A stretch of DNA of 64,000 nt from Aminobacter sp. AP02 (GTDB lineage: Bacteria; Pseudomonadota; Alphaproteobacteria; Rhizobiales; Rhizobiaceae), in assembly GCF_003148805.1 (NCBI RefSeq), contig NZ_QGGX01000020.1, forward strand, positions 17,706-81,705. Reading direction: 5' to 3'. The position numbers were made by a program, and so were the translations under genes. The notes below the pieces were generated by a model, which saw only the letters and a program-made list of their open reading frames with translations, searched no databases and had not been told where the DNA came from. This document shows positions 19,630 through 29,234 of the stretch, one piece after another (positions within the stretch are counted from its first letter, which is position 1; the number at the start of each line of letters is the position of its first letter).

Positions 19630-20598
19630 TCAGCTCGCGGCTACATACGCATAGCCCGTGCCCTTCTTCTCGGCATAACCAATTCCCGGATAAGGCCAGT
19701 GGAAGCCAAGCATCTTGATCTTGTCGGTGGCAGCCCGGTCGAGAAACGTCTTGCGGGTCTGGATGGCAAGGTCGGGAATGCTGTCAAAGCCGAAACGCCA
19801 TTCTGGGTGCGGGAAGGCTATCGGTACCGCAACGATGGCGTCGCCGACGATGATCAGCATTTCATCGCCGGGGATCTCGAACGAGACGTGGCCGGGTGTA
19901 TGGCCGGGCGTGTCGAGCACCCGGATGCCGGCATGGACCTCGTCGCCCGGCTTGAACATCGTCACCTTCTCTTTTACCGCCGTGAGGTTGTTCTGCGCAC
20001 CGAGAACGAAGGGCTGCATGGCCTCGGGCACCTTGGTGACAAGGTCCTTGTCCATCCAGAAGTTCCATTCGGCGGCGGCCGCATAGTAGGCAGCCTTCGG
20101 GAAGGTGAGGTTCCCGTCCGTGCCAAGCGTTCCCCAGATATGGTCGGGATGCGCGTGGGTGAACACGACCTTGGTGATGCTGTCGGGTTGGATGCCCGCT
20201 AGTGCGAGGTTTGCAACCAGCTTGCCTGCAGTGGGTTGGAAGTTCGCGCCAGACCCTGTGTCGAACAGGATCGTGTCGGCTCCCGAGCGGATCACAGCGA
20301 CATTGGCGTCGGGCTTGATTTCGGTGCCGGTGATGCCGGCGGCGTCGAGCAACTGCTTGAGCGCGTCCGGCGGCGCGTCGGGCGCGAGGATGCTGGTGGG
20401 AAAGACCAGGTGGCCGTCGCTCACCACCGTGATGTCGAGCGCACCCCGCTTGAAGCTGTATGGCCCGGCCAGCGCAAGCGCCCGAAGTGGCAAAACACCG
20501 ACAGTGACAAGGGTGGCCGCGGCTGTGAGAAAGCGCCGGCGGCTGTGCCCGTGCCAATCACGATCGACGAGGGGGAGGCTCTCATGGCCGGCGCCCAA
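19630..20598 (-). CDS. Tat-exported metallo-beta-lactamase-fold hydrolase
   Basis: A protein of up to 322 residues. A twin-arginine signal (HSRRRFLTAAATLVTVGVLPL, about 18-38) predicts folded export to the periplasm. The MBL zinc motif is THAHPDHIWG (about 148-157), with a later HTPGHVSFEIPGDEMLIIVGDAIV ligand segment and a final HWPYPGIGYAEKKG. The only start upstream of the Tat motif in this frame is TTG at 20598, which lies in the tail of the rpsA terminator and has no clear ribosome site, so the N-terminus is uncertain. Substrate unknown; such proteins are often lactonase or arylsulfatase-like. Confidence 0.8.
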   Translation of the reverse strand: MGAGHESLPLVDRDWHGHSRRRFLTAAATLVTVGVLPLRALALAGPYSFKRGALDITVVSDGHLVFPTSILAPDAPPDALKQLLDAAGITGTEIKPDANVAVIRSGADTILFDTGSGANFQPTAGKLVANLALAGIQPDSITKVVFTHAHPDHIWGTLGTDGNLTFPKAAYYAAAAEWNFWMDKDLVTKVPEAMQPFVLGAQNNLTAVKEKVTMFKPGDEVHAGIRVLDTPGHTPGHVSFEIPGDEMLIIVGDAIVAVPIAFPHPEWRFGFDSIPDLAIQTRKTFLDRAATDKIKMLGFHWPYPGIGYAEKKGTGYAYVAAS

Positions 20599-20632
20599 GA
20601 AAAAACCCGCCGGATCGCTCCGGCGGGTCTTT
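20598..20632 (-). terminator. Rho-independent terminator of rpsA
   Basis: Ten-bp stem ACCCGCCGGA (20605-20614) with TCCGGCGGGT (20619-20628) around a TCGC loop, followed in the minus direction by a run of six U. It directly follows the rpsA stop and overlaps the apparent TTG start of the next gene. Confidence 0.88.
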
Positions 20633-20657
20633 CAGTTCACGACAATGAGCGGATGGC

Positions 20658-22355
20658 TCAGTTGTTGCGGTTCTTCAGGGCTGCGCCCAGGATGTCGCCG
20701 AGCGAAGCGCCGGAGTCGGTCGAGCCGTACTGAGCGACTGCTTCCTTCTCTTCAGCGATTTCCAGCGCCTTGATCGAGACCTGCAGCTTGCGGGTCTTCT
20801 TGTCGAAGGCGATGATGCGGGCGTCAACCTTCTGGCCGACGACGAAGCGCTCGGGGCGCTGCTCGTCACGGTCACGCGACAGGTCGGAACGCTTGATGAA
20901 GGTCTCGATGCCGCTCTCGACGAGACGGACTTCGAGGCCACCATCCTTGATGCCGATGACTTCGCAGGTGACGACGGCGTTCTTGCGCAGTTCGCCCGAG
21001 GTCGCGGCTTCGGTCACGGTGTCGCGGCCGAGCTGCTTGATGCCGAGCGAGATGCGCTCCTTGTCGATGTCGACGTCGAGAACCTGAGCCTTGACCATGT
21101 CGCCACGGTTGTACTCTTCGATGACCTGCTCGCCCGGACGGTTCCAGTCGAGGTCGGACAGGTGCACCATGCCGTCGACGTCGCCGTCGAGACCGATGAA
21201 CAGGCCGAATTCGGTCTTGTTCTTGACTTCGCCTTCAACTTCGGTGCCGACCGGGTGGTTACGGGCGAATGCTTCCCACGGATTCTCGAGCGTCTGCTTG
21301 AGGCCGAGCGAGATGCGGCGCTTGGCCGGATCCACTTCGAGCACGACCACGTCGACCTGCTGGGTGGTCGACAGGATCTTGCCGGGGTGCACGTTCTTCT
21401 TGGTCCACGACATTTCCGAAACGTGGATGAGGCCTTCGATGCCCGGCTCGAGTTCGACGAACGCACCGTAGTCGGTGATGTTCGTGACGGTGCCGGTGAT
21501 CTTCTTGCCGATCGGGAACTTGGTGCCGATGTCCGACCACGGATCCGACTCGAGCTGCTTCATGCCGAGCGAGATGCGGTGGGTTTCCTGGTTGATGCGG
21601 ATGATCTGCACCTTGACCGTCTGACCGATGTTGAGGATTTCGGTCGGATGGTTGACGCGGCGCCAGGCCATGTCGGTAACGTGCAGCAGGCCGTCGATGC
21701 CGCCGAGGTCAACGAACGCGCCGTAGTCGGTGATGTTCTTGACCACGCCCTCGACAACCTGACCCTCTTCGAGGTTCTGGACGATCTCGGAGCGCTGCTC
21801 TGCACGGCTCTCTTCGAGAACGGTGCGGCGCGACACGACGATGTTGCCACGACGGCGATCCATCTTGAGGATCTCGAAGGGCTGCGGGTTGTGCATGAGC
21901 GGGGTGACGTCGCGGATCGGACGGATGTCGACCTGCGAACGCGGCAGGAAAGCAACGGCGCCGTCGAGATCGACGGTGAAGCCGCCCTTGACCTGGTTGA
22001 AGATGACGCCTTCGACGCGCTCACCCTTGGTGAACTTCTCTTCGAGCTTGACCCAGCTCTCTTCGCGGCGAGCCTTGTCGCGCGACAGCATGGCTTCGCC
22101 AAGCGCGTTTTCGATGCGCTCGACATAGACCTCGACGGTGTCGCCAACCTTGAGCGAGCCGTCCTTGGCCTTGGCGCCGAATTCCTTAAGCGGAACGCGA
22201 CCTTCGACCTTCAGGCCGACGTCGATGATGGCCATGTCTTTTTCGATGGCCGTGACGATACCCTTGACGACCTGGCCTTCGCCCGAATGACCGTCCGAGA
22301 AGGACTCTTCGAGCAGGCTCGCGAAATCGTCGCGGGAGGGATTAGCTTGTGACAT
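20658..22355 (-). CDS. rpsA: 30S ribosomal protein S1
   Basis: A 565-residue RNA-binding ribosomal protein that recruits mRNA to the 30S subunit. Six S1 repeats can be followed; the repeats after the second carry the recurrent G-x-V-x-N-x-T-D-YGAFV signature (for example VVKNITDYGAFVDLGGIDGLLHVTDMAWRR near 195 and GTVTNITDYGAFVELEPGIEGLIHVSEMSW near 285). Length is normal for alphaproteobacteria. An AGGAG ribosome site precedes the ATG at 22355. It lies downstream of cmk, the usual cmk-rpsA order. Confidence 0.97.
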   Translation of the reverse strand: MSQANPSRDDFASLLEESFSDGHSGEGQVVKGIVTAIEKDMAIIDVGLKVEGRVPLKEFGAKAKDGSLKVGDTVEVYVERIENALGEAMLSRDKARREESWVKLEEKFTKGERVEGVIFNQVKGGFTVDLDGAVAFLPRSQVDIRPIRDVTPLMHNPQPFEILKMDRRRGNIVVSRRTVLEESRAEQRSEIVQNLEEGQVVEGVVKNITDYGAFVDLGGIDGLLHVTDMAWRRVNHPTEILNIGQTVKVQIIRINQETHRISLGMKQLESDPWSDIGTKFPIGKKITGTVTNITDYGAFVELEPGIEGLIHVSEMSWTKKNVHPGKILSTTQQVDVVVLEVDPAKRRISLGLKQTLENPWEAFARNHPVGTEVEGEVKNKTEFGLFIGLDGDVDGMVHLSDLDWNRPGEQVIEEYNRGDMVKAQVLDVDIDKERISLGIKQLGRDTVTEAATSGELRKNAVVTCEVIGIKDGGLEVRLVESGIETFIKRSDLSRDRDEQRPERFVVGQKVDARIIAFDKKTRKLQVSIKALEIAEEKEAVAQYGSTDSGASLGDILGAALKNRNN

Positions 22356-22525
22356 TGGATCTCCTGGTGCGTCCCGTCTTGCGGGAGCGGCGCCGTGGGT
22401 TAGCGTTGCGTTGACCTGTCAACATCCCGGGCCAAAGGCCCTTGGCCGCCTGAAGCGGCAAATCGGCGCAAGAAGAATGCGGACAGGTCGGTTAAGTGGC
22501 GAAATCCGGGGATTTCTGCCTGCTC

Positions 22526-23164
22526 TCAGCTTCCGAGGACACGATCGACGATATCCCTGGCTGCAGAAAACGCGGCTTCTATATCCATTTCTGACGTATC
22601 GAGCAAGTGTGCGTCGTCGGCGGGCCGCAATGGAGAGTCGGCGCGGCCTGTGTCGCGCTCGTCGCGGCGCACGATATCGGCCAGGATGCCGGTGAAATCG
22701 GCGGTGCCGCCATTGGCCTCGATCTCGGCGAGGCGGCGCTGGGCGCGAACCTCGGCACTTGCGGTGACATAGAGCTTCACGTCGGCGTCGGGGCAGACCA
22801 CGGTGCCGATGTCGCGCCCGTCGAGCACCGCACCTTGCGGCGCGCGCGCGAATTCACGCTGCTTGTCGACCAGGATTTTTCTCACTTCGGGGATCACCGC
22901 AACCCTGGATGCCGCTTCGCCGACGGCGTGCGCCGACAGCACTTTGCGGTCGAGATGGCCAAGCTCGACGAGCCTTGCGGCCTCGATGGCGTGGGCGACG
23001 TCGTCGAGCGGCCAACCCTTTTCGATCAGCATGTGGGCGACGGCGCGATAGGTCAGCCCGGTGTCGAGCAGCGCCAGATGGTAGTAGTCGGCGAGGCGAC
23101 GGGCGAGGGTGCCCTTGCCGGCGCCTGCCGGGCCGTCGATGGCAATGGTTATGGAGGTCGACAT
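22526..23164 (-). CDS. cmk: Cytidylate kinase
   Basis: Phosphorylates CMP and dCMP with ATP. The 212-residue protein has the P-loop [16 protein letters not shown] (about 9-24), [35 protein letters not shown] near 115-138, [28 protein letters not shown] near 165-192. The ATG at 23164 is chosen; the frame runs further upstream only as an antisense or shifted reading of the neighbouring SDR gene. It is followed by rpsA. Confidence 0.95.
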   Translation of the reverse strand: MSTSITIAIDGPAGAGKGTLARRLADYYHLALLDTGLTYRAVAHMLIEKGWPLDDVAHAIEAARLVELGHLDRKVLSAHAVGEAASRVAVIPEVRKILVDKQREFARAPQGAVLDGRDIGTVVCPDADVKLYVTASAEVRAQRRLAEIEANGGTADFTGILADIVRRDERDTGRADSPLRPADDAHLLDTSEMDIEAAFSAARDIVDRVLGS

Positions 23165-23184
23165 GTCTTCGCGCGGATCCTTGG

Positions 23185-23886
23185 TCAGACGCCGCGCATC
23201 AGGCCGCCATCGACCTTCAGGCTCTGGCCGGTGATGTAGGCAGCCCCCTCGGAGGCAAGGAATGCGATGGTGGCGGCGATCTCTTCCGCCGTGCCGTAGC
23301 GCTGCATCGGCACGCCGTCGCGGCGCTCGTCGGTCTGCGGCAGGCTGTCGATCCAGCCCGGCAACACGTTGTTCATGCGGACATTGTGCGGGGCGTACTG
23401 ATCGGCGAAGAGTTTGGTGTAGGCGGCGAGGCCGGCGCGGGCGACCGCCGAAGTCGGAAACATCGCCGCCGGTTCGCCGACCCATGCGGTCGAAATGTTG
23501 ACGATGGCGCCGCCCTTCTGGTCGACCATGATCGGCGCCACCAGCCGCGTCGCGCGCACCACGTTCATGAAATAGACGTCGATGCCGGTATGCCACTGCT
23601 CGTCGGTGATCTCGAGCAGCGGGGCGCGTGGGCCATGGCCGGCGCCGTTGACCAAAACGTCGATGCGACCCCACTTGTCCATGGTCAGGCCGACGAAGCG
23701 CTTGAGGTCGTCGTTCGACTGGTTGGAGCCGGTGAAGCCGAGCCCGCCGAGCTCCTTGGCAAGTGCTTCGCCCTTGCCTGACGAGGACAGTACGGCGACG
23801 GAATAACCGTCCGCCGCCAGCCTGCGCGCCGCCGCAGCCCCCATGCCGCTGCCGCCGCCGACGATCATAGCCACTTTATCAGACAC
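23185..23886 (-). CDS. SDR-fold protein with altered catalytic residues
   Basis: A 233-residue SDR-family protein starting at GTG (23886), with an intact cofactor motif [16 protein letters not shown] and the structural [14 protein letters not shown]. The canonical Tyr-xxx-Lys pair is not present: the segment aligning with YxASKAG reads [18 protein letters not shown], placing Ser and Arg where Tyr and Lys are expected. The C-terminal [19 protein letters not shown] is typical of active SDRs. It may bind NAD(P) without classical dehydrogenase activity. It separates cmk from aroA together with the RhuM gene. Confidence 0.82.
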   Translation of the reverse strand: MSDKVAMIVGGGSGMGAAAARRLAADGYSVAVLSSSGKGEALAKELGGLGFTGSNQSNDDLKRFVGLTMDKWGRIDVLVNGAGHGPRAPLLEITDEQWHTGIDVYFMNVVRATRLVAPIMVDQKGGAIVNISTAWVGEPAAMFPTSAVARAGLAAYTKLFADQYAPHNVRMNNVLPGWIDSLPQTDERRDGVPMQRYGTAEEIAATIAFLASEGAAYITGQSLKVDGGLMRGV

Positions 23887-23920
23887 GCAATTCTCCCTGT
23901 TCCTGACCGGCCTCGAACTG

Positions 23921-24952
23921 TTAGCGCCTGGGCGCTTTCGGGAGGCCTTTTGACTGCTTCACCAAATCCGCGATGGTCCGGTCGGCCGCTTCCTGGCGGG
24001 CCAGCTTTCGTGCCTGATCGAACCTTCCATATTCCGCCTCGGCGAATTGTCTAGCGGCCGAGGCACTCACCGAGCCGCCCGTTCGCAGCACAGTTCGCCC
24101 CAAATTGGCAAGCTGCCTGTCGAGCAGATCTTGTGCGTCCAGCATGACAACGAGGCGCCCAAGGTCGAGCTGATCCTCGAAGATGTCGAGGAGGATCGTC
24201 GTCAGCCGATTCAGCTCACGTATTTCTGTCTCGCCGAGATAGTTCTTGGAGACGGTTACGTCTGCCTTGCGAATACTGTCGCCTTGCCAGGACATAAGTC
24301 CCATGTTTGCCACAGCGTGGTCGGCCCTCTCCGAGATGATCTCGGCCGGCGTGTGCGAGGTTACCGCGTAGACGAGCTTGGCCTGGGTCCTCTGATAGAA
24401 CTCGCGGGCAGCTTCCTTGTTGGCGTCATAGTCCTGGCACATGGCGCAGATCTGGCGAAGTTCCCGGTAGATGTTGGCTTCGTCCGACCGGATGTCACGG
24501 ATGATCTCGCGAAGCTCGGAAACGCGGTCCCTTGCCTCGGCCTGCTTGAGACGGGGTGCGTCGACCACAAAGCCTTTCTTTGCGAACTGGACGAGAATGC
24601 CAGTGGCCCAGCGCCTGAAGATCGTGGCTTGCGCCGAAGAGACGCGGTAGCCGACGGAGATCACTACATCGAGATTGTAGAGTGTGGCTGGTCTGCCGCT
24701 AGTTGTTTGCGTTTTCCGCAAAGAACTAGGCTCGTCCAGCTCTCCCTCCTCAAACACGTTCGTGATGTGTCGCGAGATGGTCGATACGTCTTTGCCAAAT
24801 AGCTGCGCAATCTGGGCCTGGGGCATCCACAGGGTCTCGCCTTCGTAGCGAATGTCCAGGCGAAGGCCCTTTTCGGAATCATAAACCAGAAAGCGATCGC
24901 CGGATTCTGCATCCTCAACCAGACGAACCGGCCCCGCGTTTTCCTTGCTCAT
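23921..24952 (-). CDS. RhuM family protein
   Basis: A 343-residue cytoplasmic protein of the virulence RhuM family: DRFLVYDSEKGLRLDIRYEGETLWMPQAQIAQLFGKDVSTISRHITNVFEEGEL near 20-72 (an HTH-like N-terminal domain), then TLYNLDVVISVGYRVSSAQATIFRRWATGILVQF near 90-125 and DYDANKEAAREFYQRTQAKLVYAVTSHTPAEII near 170-203. The biochemical role is unknown; members are scattered on genomic islands and near restriction-modification loci. Parts of this gene are less GC-rich than its neighbours, and it interrupts the conserved aroA-cmk-rpsA order, both pointing to horizontal acquisition. Start at ATG 24952 before the conserved domain. Confidence 0.85.
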   Translation of the reverse strand: MSKENAGPVRLVEDAESGDRFLVYDSEKGLRLDIRYEGETLWMPQAQIAQLFGKDVSTISRHITNVFEEGELDEPSSLRKTQTTSGRPATLYNLDVVISVGYRVSSAQATIFRRWATGILVQFAKKGFVVDAPRLKQAEARDRVSELREIIRDIRSDEANIYRELRQICAMCQDYDANKEAAREFYQRTQAKLVYAVTSHTPAEIISERADHAVANMGLMSWQGDSIRKADVTVSKNYLGETEIRELNRLTTILLDIFEDQLDLGRLVVMLDAQDLLDRQLANLGRTVLRTGGSVSASAARQFAEAEYGRFDQARKLARQEAADRTIADLVKQSKGLPKAPRR

Positions 24953-25030
24953 ATAGCCACCTGTCCTGCGCGAGAACATATTGGCAACGTTGCTATGACA
25001 GTCCGCGCTCGGACTCAAGTAGGCTTGCGC

Positions 25031-26509
<1,479 letters not shown>

Positions 26510-26544
26510 CTAAGGGGACGAAAATCTAGAAAACGAGGCCTGAC

Positions 26545-26931
26545 GTGGCAAAATCCGAGCTTGGCACAAAGCGCATCGACCCTGAGACGGGTCGCAAATT
26601 CTACGACCTGAACAAAGACCCGATCGTCTCGCCCTATACCGGCAAGACCTATCCGCGCTCCTATTTCGAAGACAGCAAGGCTTCGGCCGTTCTGGAAGAG
26701 GACGAGGAAGTCGAGACCAAGGAGCTCGATCCGGAAGAGGAAGGCGCAGAAGTCGTGTCGCTCGAGGATGCCGACGATGAGGCGAAGGGCGGCGACGACC
26801 TGCCGGATCTCGATGACGACGATGTCGATCTCGGCGACGATGACGACGACACCTTCCTTGCCGACGAGGAAGAGGAAGACGACGACGTCTCCGACATGAT
26901 CGGCGTCGGCGACGACGAAGACGAGATCTGA
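26545..26931 (+). CDS. TIGR02300 family protein with long acidic tail
   Basis: A 128-residue protein beginning MAKSELGTKRIDPETGRKFY, then DLNKDPIVSPYTGKTYPRSYFE, which is the conserved head of the TIGR02300 family. From about residue 52 onward it is overwhelmingly Asp/Glu. The cysteines of the zinc-ribbon-like form found in some members (CPxCG ... CPKCG) are replaced here (DPETG and SPYTG). It is divergent from aroA and lies just before tRNA-Ala, a location seen in other alphaproteobacteria. The function is unknown. Confidence 0.88.
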   Translation: MAKSELGTKRIDPETGRKFYDLNKDPIVSPYTGKTYPRSYFEDSKASAVLEEDEEVETKELDPEEEGAEVVSLEDADDEAKGGDDLPDLDDDDVDLGDDDDDTFLADEEEEDDDVSDMIGVGDDEDEI

Positions 26932-27079
26932 TCAAGCTTTTCGGGAAACCGAAAAAAGGTTTCGATCAAGGCTTGCCAATGGTCGAATGCGGCGCTAGAA
27001 GCCGCCAACAAATGCGGTGCGGACGACAAATTCGCACCGACCTCTTCGCCGGAAACGGCGCCGGCTGACTGCCGGGTGT

Positions 27080-27155
27080 GGGGCCATAGCTCAGCTGGGA
27101 GAGCGCCTGCATGGCATGCAGGAGGTCAGCGGTTCGATCCCGCTTGGCTCCACCA
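27080..27155 (+). tRNA. tRNA-Ala, anticodon GGC
   Basis: A 76-base cloverleaf with encoded CCA. The acceptor stem GGGGCCA pairs with TGGCTCC and contains the G3:U70 pair that identifies alanine tRNAs. The D-arm is AGCTCAGCTGGGAGAGC; the anticodon stem CCTGC/GCAGG encloses loop ATGGCAT with anticodon GGC; the T-arm contains GGTTCGATCC. I see no integrase or attachment-site duplication next to it. Confidence 0.97.
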
Positions 27156-27462
27156 AATCAGTCTTTCTAATTCCTGAAATCATCGTTTGCTTGATTGCCG
27201 GCTCTTGCCGCAACGCGCGTCGGCGATTCGCTATGCGAACATCAGGCCACAATTGGCTTTGCGGGCACGTTGGTTGCCGTCGCTCCCCCGGCAACGATGG
27301 CGAAAGCGGTCATTGGCCTTTTCACGCTTCGCGCACGCCGGTCAAACGACCGTCAAACGCTGGGATCACGCCTGCGTGGCAATCTACCGTCCGCAGGGTC
27401 CAGAGGGCGCCAGGTTGAACACCAGCTCTCCGATCGTCTGCGAAGCAACAACGGAGGCTTAC
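27156..27462 (+). other. Intergenic stretch after tRNA-Ala, nothing recognised
   Basis: The stretch between the tRNA and the small secreted-peptide gene carries only shadow frames. No clear terminator hairpin with a T run follows the tRNA. Confidence 0.4.
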
Positions 27463-27603
27463 ATGACCAGGATAATTCTTGCGTGGATAGCAGCCCTCAC
27501 AACCGTCACGCTGGTTTACGCTGGCGGCATTGCGGGAAGAGAATGCCATGAAGTCAACGGTCATCAATCTTGCGTTAAGATGAATGACACTGACGGACGT
27601 TGA
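27463..27603 (+). CDS. Small secreted peptide, 46 residues, unknown function
   Basis: The ATG at 27463 follows an ACGGAGG ribosome site with 5-6-base spacing. The product begins MTRIILAWIAALTTVTLVYA, a good signal peptide, and the mature remainder GGIAGRECHEVNGHQSCVKMNDTDGR has two cysteines nine residues apart that could form one disulfide. No homologue is known to me. The start signal, signal peptide and clean stop make it more credible than the other short frames around it. Confidence 0.5.
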   Translation: MTRIILAWIAALTTVTLVYAGGIAGRECHEVNGHQSCVKMNDTDGR

Positions 27604-27966
27604 GAAGGCTTAAAGCCCCACTCTGGCCATCGCGCCGCCGATAGTACGGTTGTCGATCCGCGCGGCGGATGGCCGAGAGATGCGAAGGCCTACGACTCAG
27701 TAGGCCTTCACAAGACGCGACCTGGGCGCGTAGCTGTTTTTCCCGGCATCGTCAGGGTGACCCCTATGTTTTGTCGTTCCCCGGCAGACCGGCACGGGGG
27801 CATTCAACCCCTCATCAACGGGATGGCCGCCGGACCGCGCGGCGCAGCCGGATGATTCGACGCAGCTTGCCTCGGCCCGAACTGCTTTTGACCGCGCCTT
27901 CACTGGTCGTGGCCGGGTTGGCGCAGATCATCAGCATCAGTTGGCTGGCAGGCTATCCCGAAGCTG
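27604..27966. other. Intergenic stretch, nothing recognised
   Basis: The stretch lies between the small peptide gene and the 3' end of the D-threonine-aldolase-like gene. Plus-strand open frames here have no recognisable domain, and I find no convincing terminator. Confidence 0.4.
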
Positions 27967-29187
27967 TCATGTCTGGCAGCTGCGGGCGTCGACCGGCAGT
28001 GTCTGGGCTTCGCCGCCTTCGCTGCGAAGCGTAAAGCTGTCGAAATTGGCGATCGTGGCGCAGGAATGATTGGGGAATACCCGGACGCGGCTGCCGAGCG
28101 GCAAGCCGCGGCCCGACACCGGCACGAAGCCATGCTCCTCCGACATTCTTTCGAGCGTCCACACGCCGGCGTCGCTGCCGCCATCGGCGCCGATGACAAT
28201 GCCGAAGCTGTTGCCGCCCATACCATGCGCGCCGCGGTCTGAACTCATGGTCTTCGACCCGGCATCGATGATGAAATGTTTGTCATTCGAGGCGACGACC
28301 CGGGCAACGACGGAAAGCGCCAGATCGTCGGCGCTGCAGATGCCGAGCCTGAGCGCGGTGCCATCAAGAAAGACATAGTTGCCCGGCCTGACGCAGTCGA
28401 CCGCCTGAAGCGGTGCGCCTACACATGTCGGAGTTGCCCCCACCGAGATGCAGGCTACCTCGATGCCGTGGCTTTTCAGCTCGGTCGCGAGGCCCGTCAT
28501 GGCCGCTGCCTCGTCACGGGCGACTCGGGCAATACCGCCAGCATCGGTAGCGGCATAGGAGTGACCGGCGTGCGACAGCAGGCCGGCGAAACGCAGGCCC
28601 TCCGCTTCGACGATGCGCACGCAGACATCGAGCGCCGCTGGATCATGCGGCTTCAGGCCGACACGGCCGAGGCCGACATCGACCTTGAGGAACACACCGA
28701 TTTCGACGCCGTGGCGCGTCGCAGCCGCGGACAGCGCATCGACGCCGGTTTCGCTTGCCGCGATGGTGCGCAGCTCGGTTCCACGTGCCTTCACAGCCGG
28801 CAGCAGGCGGTCGAGCGATTCGGGGCTTACGATCGGGTAGGCAAGAATGATCGACGGGATGCCCGCCTCGACGAAGACCATCGCTTCGCTCGGTTTGGAC
28901 GCGGTGATGCCGCGTGCGCCCAAAGCCAGCTGCTGTTGCGCCAGATAGATGCTCTTGTGCGTCTTGACGTGGGGAAACATGTCCAGGCCGGCCGCGTCGA
29001 CGCGGCTTTGCATGGACCGCATGTTGCGCTTCACCCGCATCTCGTCGACCTCGACATAGGGCGTCGGCAAAACGGCGGCGGCTGGCCGCCGCAGGCCATC
29101 AATCTTGAACTGGGACACCGTGTCAATATGGGCCGTTGCGCTGCCAGCCGCGGAGGCGTGCGCCAGCGACACTTTTGAAGTGGACAT
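27967..29187 (-). CDS. D-threonine aldolase / D-serine dehydratase-like PLP enzyme
   Basis: A 406-residue fold-type III PLP enzyme (alanine-racemase-like N-terminal barrel). The PLP lysine is in FPHVKTHKSIYLAQQQLALGARGITASKPSEA near residues 70-100. The C-terminal domain has the metal-site pattern HGFVPVSGRGLPLGSRVRVFPNHSCATIANFDSF, with the His and Cys ligands of the metal-dependent D-threonine aldolase / eukaryotic-type D-serine dehydratase group. It is expected to act on a D-beta-hydroxy amino acid. It is transcribed together with two dipeptide ABC ATPase genes, in an island with two D-aminopeptidase-like enzymes, which supports catabolism of D-residues. Confidence 0.82.
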   Translation of the reverse strand: MSTSKVSLAHASAAGSATAHIDTVSQFKIDGLRRPAAAVLPTPYVEVDEMRVKRNMRSMQSRVDAAGLDMFPHVKTHKSIYLAQQQLALGARGITASKPSEAMVFVEAGIPSIILAYPIVSPESLDRLLPAVKARGTELRTIAASETGVDALSAAATRHGVEIGVFLKVDVGLGRVGLKPHDPAALDVCVRIVEAEGLRFAGLLSHAGHSYAATDAGGIARVARDEAAAMTGLATELKSHGIEVACISVGATPTCVGAPLQAVDCVRPGNYVFLDGTALRLGICSADDLALSVVARVVASNDKHFIIDAGSKTMSSDRGAHGMGGNSFGIVIGADGGSDAGVWTLERMSEEHGFVPVSGRGLPLGSRVRVFPNHSCATIANFDSFTLRSEGGEAQTLPVDARSCQT

Positions 29188-29234
29188 TTGGGAATGCTCT
29201 GATTTTGGAAGAGGAACTCTTGATGGAACCGCCG

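Noticed and set aside
21162..22352. 396-codon plus-strand frame across rpsA
   Set aside because: Coding shadow of rpsA; no recognisable protein and fully contained in the S1 gene.
23165..23674. Extension of the cmk frame to 382 codons
   Set aside because: The extra part is a shifted reading of the SDR gene; Cmk starts at ATG 23164 with the P-loop at the right distance.
27080..27155. tRNA-Ala as an integration site of a mobile island
   Set aside because: No integrase and no duplicated 3' tRNA end is visible nearby in the window.
27017..27418. 133-codon frame spanning the tRNA, translating as AIAQLGERLHGMQEVSGSIP
   Set aside because: This is the familiar false translation of tRNA-Ala sequence, not a protein.
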